From the NCBI GenBank assembly GCA_016210285.1, contig JACQUN010000200.1, positions 1 to 10,911 on the forward strand: a DNA stretch of 10,911 bases, written 5' to 3'. The notes beneath the pieces were generated by a model. It saw nothing but the letters and a program-made list of their open reading frames with translations. It had not been told where the DNA came from and ran no database searches. This DNA comes from Chloroflexota bacterium (GTDB taxonomy: Bacteria; Chloroflexota; Dehalococcoidia; UBA1127; JACQUN01). Of this stretch, positions 1-5,934 are shown one piece after another (position 1 is the stretch's first letter; each line of letters begins with the position of its first letter). Both the position numbers and the translations under genes were made by a program.

Positions 1-363
1 CCGGTGAAGCCCAACACCATCGCCAAGTCCCTGGCCATCGGCAACCCCGCCGACGGCTTCTACGCCCTCAAGACCATCTCGGCCTCTGGCGGTTCCGCCG
101 TGGCCGTGCCTGAGGAGGACGTGGTGGAGGGCATCCAGCTCCTGGCTGAGACCGAAGGGGTGTTCACCGAGACCGCCGGCGGCGTGGTGATATCAGCCCT
201 TCGGAGGCTGGTCCAGTCAGGGACCATTCGGCAGGATGAAGTGACCGTGGCGTTCATCACGGGCAACGGCCTGAAGACCCAGGAAGCAGTGGACTCTGTG
301 GTCCACCCCCTGCTGATTGAGCCCACGGTCGCCTCCTTTCAGCAGGCCCTTCACGGGCGCTAG
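1..363 (+). CDS. thrC: Threonine synthase, C-terminal part (5' end outside window)
   Basis: The open frame runs in from the left edge, so only about the last 120 residues are present. Threonine synthase is a PLP enzyme of fold type II that converts O-phosphohomoserine to threonine in the cytoplasm. The segment AKSLAIGNPADGFYALK (residues 8-24 of the visible part), the stretch EGVFTETAGGV and the late ITGNGLKTQEAV are typical of the C-terminal half of the ThrC group found in actinobacteria and Chloroflexota. The stop codon is TAG at 361-363. A NIL-domain gene follows after 47 bases and a CysO-like sulfur carrier after that, both on the same strand. The N-terminal PLP-lysine region cannot be seen. 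A related fold-type II enzyme is possible, but the tail favours ThrC. Confidence 0.88.
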   Translation, partial: PVKPNTIAKSLAIGNPADGFYALKTISASGGSAVAVPEEDVVEGIQLLAETEGVFTETAGGVVISALRRLVQSGTIRQDEVTVAFITGNGLKTQEAVDSVVHPLLIEPTVASFQQALHGR

Positions 364-410
364 GAGCCCGTCCGGCGCTGGCGGCATGAAAGCGGGCCAG
401 GGAGTAGCGC

Positions 411-653
411 ATGGCGAGCCTGCGGGTCAAGTTCACCTTTCCCCCTCGGCTCATCACGGAGCCCGTTATCTGGCAACTGGCGCACCAGTTCCCGGTGGTG
501 ACCAACATCCGCCGTGCCGATGTCCGGGCTGACTTCGGTTGGGTGGTGCTGGAGCTCACCGGCGACGAGGCGGAGATCCAGCGCGGGCTGGAGTGGGTCC
601 GCTCCCAGGGGGTGCAGGTGGAGCTGGTGGGTGGCGACGTGGTGGAGGGGTGA
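411..653 (+). CDS. Stand-alone NIL-domain protein
   Basis: This 80-residue protein is essentially one NIL domain, a small ACT-like ferredoxin fold best known from the C-terminus of the methionine importer ATPase MetN and from NIL-ferredoxin proteins linked to homocysteine synthesis in methanogens. The pattern seen is VKFTFPPRLITEPVIWQLA, then a FPVVTNIRRADV strand, then GWVVLELTGDEAEIQRGLEWV and a final VQVELVGG strand, which covers a full domain. The ATG at 411 is preceded by GGGAG with about 7 bases of spacing. It lies between threonine synthase and a CysO-type carrier, so a role in methionine, threonine or sulfur amino-acid metabolism (sensing or sulfur handling) is inferred. No Cys residues are present, so it is not itself a redox or sulfur-relay protein. 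Confidence 0.8.
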   Translation: MASLRVKFTFPPRLITEPVIWQLAHQFPVVTNIRRADVRADFGWVVLELTGDEAEIQRGLEWVRSQGVQVELVGGDVVEG

Positions 654-716
654 CGGGGGAGCTGCCATGCGCCAGGGCGTCCCCTTCTCCTCGTACCGTT
701 TTACTTTAGGCCTGCA

Positions 717-722
717 TATAAT
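717..722 (+). promoter_or_regulatory. Candidate -10 box upstream of the cysO-like gene
   Basis: A perfect TATAAT lies in the 148-base gap between the NIL gene and the sulfur-carrier gene, with a TG two bases upstream (TGCATATAAT). No good -35 is visible at 16-18 bases. If used, transcription would start near 729 and give a leader of about 70 bases that includes the hairpin at 756-772. Motif match only. Confidence 0.35.
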
Positions 723-755
723 TGAGAGAACAGGGTGCTTGCCAGGCCGAGGCCG

Positions 756-772
756 GGGTTGCGCAGCAACCC
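756..772 (+). promoter_or_regulatory. GC-rich hairpin in the leader of the cysO-like gene
   Basis: GGGTTGC and GCAACCC form a perfect 7-bp stem with a GCA loop, followed by TTT. It sits 15 bases before the AGGAGG ribosome binding site at 788-793. The position suits a weak attenuator or an RNA-stabilising stem. The T run is short, so it is a poor intrinsic terminator. Function is inferred. Confidence 0.4.
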
Positions 773-801
773 TTTGCGACCACATCCAGGAGGTCCGGTT
801 G

Positions 802-1077
802 ATGGGTGTCATTGTGCGGATCCCTGCACCCCTGCGCAGGGTCACCAACGGCCAGGACAAGGTGGAGGTGGAGGCCCAGACCCTTTCCCAGGTGCTGGCA
901 GAGCTGGAGGGCCGCTTCCCCGGCATCAAGGAGCGGCTCATGGATGATAGCGGGGAGCTGCGCCACTTCGTCAACGTCTATATCAACGGTGAGGATGTTC
1001 GCTTCTTGCAGGGGCTGGAAACGGCGACCAAGACCGGCGACGAGGTGAGCATCATCCCAGCGGTGGCAGGCGGGTAA
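802..1077 (+). CDS. CysO-like ubiquitin-fold sulfur carrier (MoaD/ThiS family)
   Basis: This 91-residue protein has the beta-grasp sulfur-carrier fold and ends in PAVAGG, the Gly-Gly tail that is adenylated and thiocarboxylated in this family. The arrangement of an IPAPLRR strand, LSQVLAELEGRFPGIKERL, RHFVNVYINGEDVRFLQGL and GDEVSIIPAVAGG matches Mycobacterium tuberculosis CysO, which donates sulfide to CysM for cysteine synthesis, more closely than E. coli MoaD (my recollection of the family, not an alignment). The ATG at 802 has an AGGAGG 8 bases upstream; upstream in-frame sequence from 514 is only a shadow of the NIL gene. Related actinobacteria also carry such a gene next to thrC. No CysM, Mec or MoeB-like activating enzyme lies in the window, so the partner is unknown. 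Molybdopterin synthesis is the main alternative role. Confidence 0.85.
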   Translation: MGVIVRIPAPLRRVTNGQDKVEVEAQTLSQVLAELEGRFPGIKERLMDDSGELRHFVNVYINGEDVRFLQGLETATKTGDEVSIIPAVAGG

Positions 1078-1078
1078 G

Positions 1079-1093
1079 GGCCGACACCCGGCC
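1079..1093 (+). other. Short hairpin just after the cysO-like gene
   Basis: GGCCG and CGGCC pair as a perfect 5-bp stem with a 5-base loop, starting one base after the stop codon. No T run follows, so it may protect the 3' end of the message or be incidental. Confidence 0.3.
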
Positions 1094-1115
1094 GTCCCTA
1101 CCCAGGCCTATGAAG

Positions 1116-1139
1116 GCGGCCCGAAGCTGCCCGCTTTTT
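1116..1139 (+). terminator. Possible terminator of the thrC-NIL-cysO strand
   Basis: GCGG at 1116-1119 can pair with CCGC at 1131-1134, leaving an imperfect inner stem, and the pairing is directly followed by TTTTT at 1135-1139. The stem is short and interrupted, but its position between converging genes and the T run fit a terminator for the plus-strand genes. Confidence 0.35.
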
Positions 1140-1151
1140 CCTCCTCTCCTG

Positions 1152-1168
1152 GCCCCCTCCATGGGGGC
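1152..1168. terminator. GC hairpin between convergent genes
   Basis: GCCCCC and GGGGGC form a perfect 6-bp stem with a TCCAT loop in the spacer between the plus-strand cysO-like gene and the minus-strand tgt gene. There is no adjacent T run on either side, so a terminator role is suggested only by location. Confidence 0.3.
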
Positions 1169-1231
1169 GGGCAGCCAAGAGTATGACCATGATACCGCAG
1201 CCATAAGGGTGCGATATTTGTTTCCCCAGGT

Positions 1232-2419
1232 TCACTCTTCTTCCTGCAACCTCTGGCCTCCTGGCGTCCCCCTGCGCCCTCGCTGCTGGATTCGGGTCGC
1301 TTCATCGGCGGGGCGGTAGCTTGACAGAAAGGCGCGCCGAAACCTGTCGAAGGTCCCGTCCAGGATGGCCTGTCGCATCCCGGCCATCAGGCGCTGGTAG
1401 AAGCGCAGGTTGTGGAGCGTCGCCAGGCGGTAGGCCAGCAGCTCCCGCGCCTTGAACAGGTGGTGCAGGTAGGCGGCGGAGAAGCGGGTGCAGGTGTAGC
1501 AGTCGCACCCCTCCTGCACAGGGCCTTCCTGCTCCCGGAACCGGCTGGCGGTGACGTCCACCCGCCCGGTGGGAGTGTACAGGGCGCCGGTGCGGGCCAC
1601 ACGGGTGGGCAGGGCGCAGTCAAAGAGGTCGTAGCCCAGCCCGACGCATTCCACCAGGTCCTCCGGCGAGCCAACCCCCATCAGGTAGCGGAGCTGGCCC
1701 TTGGGCAGCAGCTCAGCCGAGAAGGCTGCCGTCTCGTACATGAGGGCCTTGGGCTCCCCCACCGAGAGGCCCCCCACGGCGTAGCCAGCAAAGCCCAGGG
1801 CTGTGAGGGCCGCGGCCCCAGATTGCCGCAGGTGCTTCGAGTGGCCTCCCTGCAGAATGCCCAGGAGAACTCCCTCATGCCCAGCGTGGGCCTCCTGGCA
1901 GCGTCGCGCCCACCGCAGGGTGCGCTCCAGGGCAGACCTGGTCGCCTCCTCGTCGGCTGGGTAGGGGAGGCAGTGGTCCAGGCAGGTGATCAGGTCTGCG
2001 CCCAGGGCCTCCTGGTAGCGGATGACATCTTCCGGCGAGAGCAGGTGCCGCGAGCCGTCCAGGTGCGAGGCGAAGAGGACGCCGTCCTCCGTGACCTGTC
2101 GCAGCTCCCCCAGGGAGAAGACCTGGTAGCCGCCGGAGTCCGTCAGGATGGGGCCGTCCCACCCCATGAAGCGGTGCAGCCCTCCCAGGCGCTGGATGAC
2201 CTCAACCCCAGGCCGCAGGTACAGGTGGTAGGTGTTGGCCAGGAGGATGGACGTGCCGCAGCCGCGGACCTCCTCTGGCGCCAGCGCCTTGACGGAGCCC
2301 TGAGATGCCACGGGCATGAACGCCGGCGTGGGCACCGCTCCGCGAGGGGTGGCCAGGACCCCGGCGCGGGCCAGGCCGCAGGTGGCCTGGATGCGGAAAG
2401 CGAAAGAGGCAGGCTGCAT
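1232..2419 (-). CDS. tgt: Queuine/preQ1 tRNA-guanine transglycosylase
   Basis: At 395 residues this is a complete bacterial TGT, which swaps guanine-34 for preQ1 in GUN-anticodon tRNAs. Visible landmarks are TDSGGYQVFSL with Asp94 (base-binding and catalytic, like Asp102 of the Zymomonas enzyme), Asp148 in LDHCLPYPA (like Asp156), ILQGG at 188-192, GGLSVGE at 216-222, the nucleophile Asp267 in FDCALPTR, and zinc ligands Cys305, Cys307, Cys310 and His336 with the usual spacing. The residue after Asp148 is His where Glu is common. The last 20 or so residues form a charged tail. The ATG at 2419 gives the standard N-terminus; no strong ribosome binding site is seen. No other queuosine genes are nearby. 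It faces the thrC cluster tail to tail. Confidence 0.96.
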   Translation of the reverse strand: MQPASFAFRIQATCGLARAGVLATPRGAVPTPAFMPVASQGSVKALAPEEVRGCGTSILLANTYHLYLRPGVEVIQRLGGLHRFMGWDGPILTDSGGYQVFSLGELRQVTEDGVLFASHLDGSRHLLSPEDVIRYQEALGADLITCLDHCLPYPADEEATRSALERTLRWARRCQEAHAGHEGVLLGILQGGHSKHLRQSGAAALTALGFAGYAVGGLSVGEPKALMYETAAFSAELLPKGQLRYLMGVGSPEDLVECVGLGYDLFDCALPTRVARTGALYTPTGRVDVTASRFREQEGPVQEGCDCYTCTRFSAAYLHHLFKARELLAYRLATLHNLRFYQRLMAGMRQAILDGTFDRFRRAFLSSYRPADEATRIQQRGRRGTPGGQRLQEEE

Positions 2420-2431
2420 GGCCCCATGCTA

Positions 2432-2469
2432 GGGGATGGGAGGCAGAGGGGCAAGGGGGAGTCAGGGGG
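2432..2469 (+). other. G-tract run with G-quadruplex pattern upstream of tgt
   Basis: Five runs of three to five G (2432-2435, 2438-2440, 2448-2451, 2455-2459, 2465-2469) are separated by 2, 7, 3 and 5 bases, which satisfies the usual G3+/N1-7 quadruplex rule. The run starts 13 bases before the tgt start, on the template strand for tgt. It could affect tgt transcription or be simple low-complexity DNA. Confidence 0.5.
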
Positions 2470-2630
2470 TAGTTGTTTCAGTCAGTATGGGGCAGCCACT
2501 CTCGCATCGACGGCGGCATCAGGTAGCCCTGTTCCCGGTCCCAACGCAGGAGTTTCCAAGCGATTAACTCGTACCTCGCCCCATGTTTCTACAAGCTTAC
2601 TCTTTCACCTACACACTGAGAAGGAGGTTC

Positions 2631-2696
2631 ATGGGACAAGCTCTTAGGCAGTCTGATACGTTCGCAAGAACTCAATGGCGCTGGGCTTATCGTTGA
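2631..2696 (+). CDS. Doubtful 21-codon ORF with a perfect ribosome binding site
   Basis: AAGGAGGT at 2621-2628 is followed two bases later by an ATG that opens 21 codons and a TGA. The ORF overlaps the 3' end of the restriction-enzyme gene on the other strand. The spacing between the ribosome binding site and the ATG is shorter than ideal and the peptide (starting MGQALRQSD) has no recognisable features, so it is probably accidental. It is listed because the rest of the 224-base gap between tgt and the restriction gene holds no gene. Confidence 0.12.
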   Translation: MGQALRQSDTFARTQWRWAYR

Positions 2697-3510
2697 ACTT
2701 CCCGACGATTTCGTTGCCGTTTTTGAAGCGGATATGAATCTCGTACCGCTCGAAACTGGAAGGCGTACGCGCTTCGTCATAGTCTTCTAGCAAGGCGACC
2801 GCCTCGTCAACAGACTTTGCCTCATACGCGTTGCCGTGCAAAGGGAGGACAATAATCGCCTGGATTTTGCGGGAGACCGCCGCCGTGAGCGAGGCCATGA
2901 ACTTGTTTACGTCAGAAACGTTGCTCTTGAGTAGTGCAGCCGCTACCGCTTTCTTTTTGGAGGCAGGCAGCGCGTCCCACTGATTCACCTTCTGCTGGAA
3001 GATTGCATCAGGTGTACCTTCATCGGAGAAGGCGTCTATACCGACTTGCTTGAACGCATCAATGACTGAGGAGTAAGGGAAGTACACGACGGTAAATCCT
3101 AGAGACCGCAACTGGCTTAACGCACCTTCCGTGAACACCCCAGCTAGGACAGCACCCTTGAATGGCCCCGAATGGCTGTAGGTTTCGGCCAGAGGCTCAA
3201 TCGCTCCCTGAATCTCTTGCGCCTTGGCGCGTGAGTGCTTTGTGTATCGCCTCCACGCGGTCTCTATAAAGGCCACGGGCGTGCCTTGCTTGGACGGTGT
3301 GCCTCCTCGCTCCAACACGAAGTCCAAGCCGTGCTTATTTCCGTTCTTGTCAACCCACGTGCACTTCAGTCCTGGTCGGCAAGGTCTCTTGCCCTTGCGG
3401 TCAAGGTAGAGCTTGTTCTTCTTAGCGTGCTGTAGCAGCAGGGGAAGGATAGCGCCTTCCAGCATGTCACCGATAATCTGGCCGAATCTATGTGCCGGTG
3501 AAACAGCCAC
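2644..3510 (-). CDS. Candidate restriction endonuclease paired with the adjacent DNA methyltransferase
   Basis: This 288-residue protein is not one I can assign to a named restriction family. Location directly behind a DNA methyltransferase makes a type II-like endonuclease the best guess. The segment HGLDFVLERGG (Asp63) followed by VAFIETAWRRYTKHSRAKAQEI (Glu83) resembles a PD-(D/E)XK core. The residue two after Glu83 is Ala rather than Lys; Lys91 or Lys96 might serve instead. The C-terminal 60 residues (ERYEIHIRFKNGNEIVGKF) look like a separate small beta domain. Start is GTG at 3510, two codons after the methyltransferase stop and in the same frame, so translational coupling is likely. Base composition is lower in GC than the flanking genes, suggesting transfer. 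No signal peptide or membrane segment is seen. Confidence 0.6.
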   Translation of the reverse strand: MAVSPAHRFGQIIGDMLEGAILPLLLQHAKKNKLYLDRKGKRPCRPGLKCTWVDKNGNKHGLDFVLERGGTPSKQGTPVAFIETAWRRYTKHSRAKAQEIQGAIEPLAETYSHSGPFKGAVLAGVFTEGALSQLRSLGFTVVYFPYSSVIDAFKQVGIDAFSDEGTPDAIFQQKVNQWDALPASKKKAVAAALLKSNVSDVNKFMASLTAAVSRKIQAIIVLPLHGNAYEAKSVDEAVALLEDYDEARTPSSFERYEIHIRFKNGNEIVGKFNDKPSAIEFLRTYQTA

Positions 3511-3513
3511 CGC

Positions 3514-4788
3514 TTATCCCTGTACCCACAAGAAACCTTCGTGAAGGGGGACTCGGTGTTTGCGATTCTTCCACTTCACGTTTCGGTCACGTATCTTCTC
3601 GAACCTGTACGAACGGAAGCCAGCTTGGAAGGCGAGTTCACCCAGCCATCGGTCTGTAGGGATGTGGATGCCGTAGGGGGCCGAGTCTCCCACAACAAAG
3701 CAAACTTCGCTCCCTTCAGCGCAGACACGCCGCAGCGTGCGCCATACCTCTTTCATGTCTAAAAAGTAGGCCGCCACCATAAGGTGGTAGTCTTTCTTCC
3801 CGCCATGATTGAGCCGTTCTTCGGCCAGCCTCTCGCAGGCGGTTGAAATCTCCTCAATGAAGGTGGTTCCATGTAGCGCACCCAAGAGCGGGTCGAGACT
3901 CAGCTTCTCGATAGAGGCATGTTGGGAACACGACCGGATAAGCCGTTTCCGGGCCCTCTCGTGCAGCTCTCCCCAACCGTGTACCTCGCCAAGGAAAGTC
4001 ATCTCCAGCCTCGTGGCATCAGCGTAATCGTAGTTGTTTGCGTAGGGCGGCGACGTGACCACCAGGCCGACAGAACCGTCAGTGATGGAACCACATGATC
4101 GCGCATCATCAAGGAAGATGTTGGCCTCGTGTCGGACTTCGAAACCTTGCCAGAGGGTCATGTCCGACAGCATCCTCCGGACCTGGAGGGTGAACGCCTC
4201 ATAGGGAGCCAAAACCTTGGCTTTGGTCTTGGCTGGCAAGACATATTGCCAGGGTGCGGTTCCCGCAAAGGAACACGCTCGCAGGATACTCACCAATGCG
4301 AGCCAGGTGAGCTTGGCGGCTGGGCTACCATCGTTCAAGTGGTCCCATGCACACCGAAGGCTGTCCAAGTCACGGATTGCCTCTTTGGTGAAGCACCCAT
4401 GTATTAGGTCGGGGTAGGACGGCTCCATTCTCCGTTCAGTCTTCGCTCGGTCGGCCACGGCTTGAGCCATGTCGTGGAAATCGTTGGTGGTCGTATACCA
4501 AAGTAGCTTGGCCTCCGCTATGCGTTGGATGAAAGGCTGAGCCTCCACTCCATATGCCCGCACACCAGCGCTTTCAGCAGCAAGGACAGAAGTACCTACT
4601 CCCGCGAACGGGTCCAGAAAGGCTAGGCCATCAACTGTGCTCTTGCAACTCTCTATGACGCTCTCAGCCCATTCCGCCGAGAATCCGGCTGGAAACCGAA
4701 ACCAACCATGCACGGGGAGGCGCATGTTGTGGATGAACGTGGACTTCGCACTCTCCCACTTTGGAGGCTGGATTCTAGTCTGTGTCAT
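3514..4788 (-). CDS. DNA methyltransferase (N4-cytosine or N6-adenine type) of a restriction-modification pair
   Basis: This 424-residue protein carries the S-adenosylmethionine motif FLDPFAGVGTS at 57-67 and the catalytic motif TSPPYANNYDY at 245-255. TSPPY is typical of enzymes that methylate the exocyclic amino group of cytosine or adenine. Motif I lies before motif IV with about 180 residues between them, the order of alpha-class enzymes with a target-recognition region in the middle; YFLDMKEVWRTLRRV and VCFVVGDSA after motif IV fit later conserved strands. The ATG at 4788 has GGGGAG just upstream. It is followed by the candidate nuclease gene after one extra codon. The roughly 50% GC of this block contrasts with flanking genes near 70%. 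Recognition sequence cannot be read from the protein. Confidence 0.88.
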   Translation of the reverse strand: MTQTRIQPPKWESAKSTFIHNMRLPVHGWFRFPAGFSAEWAESVIESCKSTVDGLAFLDPFAGVGTSVLAAESAGVRAYGVEAQPFIQRIAEAKLLWYTTTNDFHDMAQAVADRAKTERRMEPSYPDLIHGCFTKEAIRDLDSLRCAWDHLNDGSPAAKLTWLALVSILRACSFAGTAPWQYVLPAKTKAKVLAPYEAFTLQVRRMLSDMTLWQGFEVRHEANIFLDDARSCGSITDGSVGLVVTSPPYANNYDYADATRLEMTFLGEVHGWGELHERARKRLIRSCSQHASIEKLSLDPLLGALHGTTFIEEISTACERLAEERLNHGGKKDYHLMVAAYFLDMKEVWRTLRRVCAEGSEVCFVVGDSAPYGIHIPTDRWLGELAFQAGFRSYRFEKIRDRNVKWKNRKHRVPLHEGFLWVQG

Positions 4789-4801
4789 GCTCCCCCCGGA
4801 A

Positions 4802-4826
4802 GACTTGGCTATAGTCGGTCAAAGTC
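4802..4826. promoter_or_regulatory. Inverted repeat upstream of the methyltransferase
   Basis: GACTT at 4802-4806 and AAGTC at 4822-4826 are inverted copies flanking a TATAG core, 14 bases before the methyltransferase start. Such symmetrical sites upstream of restriction-modification genes can be operators for a controller protein or for the methyltransferase itself. No controller gene is present here, so the role is speculative. Confidence 0.22.
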
Positions 4827-4884
4827 AATGCGGATGTGGACATCGATTCAAATCCACTGGCCTAGCATATCGCATGAAGCCCCC

Positions 4885-5814
4885 TCACACCGCGTTGCAC
4901 GCCGCCACCTCCTCCGGTGAGAGGGTGATGTCTGCAACCTTGGCGTTCTGCGCGACCTGCTCCGGCTTGCTGGCTCCGGCGATGACCGAGGTGATAGCCG
5001 GGTTGGCCAGCGCCCAGGCCAGGGTCAACTGGGCAGGGGTGTGGCCGGACTGCTGGGCCAGCCCGCCCAGCTTCTCCGCCACGCCGAAGATCTCCTTCCT
5101 GAAGTTGCGCTCCCGGGACTGGGGCCGCTCGGCCATGCGAGAGCCGGGGGGTGGCGCCTCCCCCTCGCGGTAGCGGCCAGCAAACATGCCAGACATGAGG
5201 ACCTGGTAGGGGATCACCCCCACCTGCTGGTCCAGGCACGCGGGGAGCAGCTCCCGCTCAATCTCCCGGTGCATGAAGTTGTAGGAGGGCTGGACCGACT
5301 CGAACCGCTCCAGGCCCAGCTTGTCAGAGACCCAGAGGGCCTTGCAGAGCTGCCAGGCGGCGAAGTTGGAGCAGCCGATGTAGCGGACCATCCCTCTCCG
5401 CACCAGGTCGTCCAGGGTGCGCAGGGTCTCCTCCAGGGGCGTCTCGGCGTCCCAGAAGTGGATCTGGTAGAGGTCAATGTAGTCGGTCTGGAGGCGTCGG
5501 AGGCTGGCGGCCACCCCGTCCATGATGTGCTTGCGAGAGGCCCCGCGGTCGTTGATGCCCTGGCCCTGCGGGCTATACACCTTGGTGGCCAGGATGATCT
5601 CCTTGCGCCGCCCTTTCATGGCCTTGCCCAGGACCTCCTCGGAGCGGCCGGCGTTGTAGCTGTCCGCGGTATCAATAAAGTTCACTCCGTGCTCCATGCA
5701 GGCGTCCACCACGCGGATGCTGGCCTCCTCGTCCACGTAGCCGCCCAACATGTTGGTGCCCAGGCAGATGCGGGAGACCTTGAGTCCGCTGCGCCCCAGT
5801 CGGGTGTACTTCAT
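4885..5814 (-). CDS. Aldo/keto reductase
   Basis: This 309-residue NAD(P)H-dependent oxidoreductase has a TIM-barrel fold. The catalytic tetrad is visible as Asp48 (FIDTADSY), Tyr53, Lys78 (ILATKVY) and His119 (YQIHFWD). Cofactor-binding segments are IGCSNF at 146-151, QPSYN at 175-179 and the C-terminal SVIAGASKPEQVAQNA. It begins with the family's usual KYTRLGRSGLKVSRICLGT. I chose the ATG at 5814 because AGGAAGG lies 6 bases upstream; the ATG at 5820 would sit directly on that site, and extension to 5934 adds non-family sequence. The phrase IPYQVLMSGMFAGRY departs from the common YSPLAQGLLTGKY. The substrate is not predictable. It lies downstream of aroKB with a 120-base gap and its own possible promoter. 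Confidence 0.93.
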   Translation of the reverse strand: MKYTRLGRSGLKVSRICLGTNMLGGYVDEEASIRVVDACMEHGVNFIDTADSYNAGRSEEVLGKAMKGRRKEIILATKVYSPQGQGINDRGASRKHIMDGVAASLRRLQTDYIDLYQIHFWDAETPLEETLRTLDDLVRRGMVRYIGCSNFAAWQLCKALWVSDKLGLERFESVQPSYNFMHREIERELLPACLDQQVGVIPYQVLMSGMFAGRYREGEAPPPGSRMAERPQSRERNFRKEIFGVAEKLGGLAQQSGHTPAQLTLAWALANPAITSVIAGASKPEQVAQNAKVADITLSPEEVAACNAV

Positions 5815-5889
5815 GGGCATCCTTCCTTTCGGCGGTGATTGGGTCTTGGAGCGTGCAGCCTTCGCCCAGGGATCGCTCGATAGGAGTAG

Positions 5890-5918
5890 AGTATGCTGAA
5901 TCCCGCGGGCGGCTGCAA
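5890..5918 (-). promoter_or_regulatory. Possible promoter for the aldo/keto reductase
   Basis: On the minus strand TTGCAG (5918-5913) and CATACT (5895-5890) are separated by 17 bases, matching 3 of 6 and 4 of 6 positions of sigma-70 boxes. Transcription would begin near 5883, about 70 bases before the start codon. Spacing is ideal but the boxes are imperfect. Confidence 0.28.
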
Positions 5919-5934
5919 GGGGAGGCAGGGGCAC

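Noticed and set aside
1412..2647. 411-codon plus-strand ORF
   Set aside because: It is antisense to tgt, whose motifs are complete; the translated sequence is low-complexity and shows no family features. High GC creates such shadows.
4845..4855. GATTCAAATCC resembling a tRNA T-loop
   Set aside because: The flanking bases do not form the T stem, and no acceptor, D or anticodon arm can be drawn around it; so no tRNA or attachment-site fragment is called.
5041..5838. 265-codon plus-strand ORF
   Set aside because: Antisense to the aldo/keto reductase, whose catalytic tetrad is intact.
5815..5934. 40-residue N-terminal extension of the aldo/keto reductase
   Set aside because: The extra residues do not resemble the family, and a ribosome binding site is correctly spaced for the ATG at 5814.
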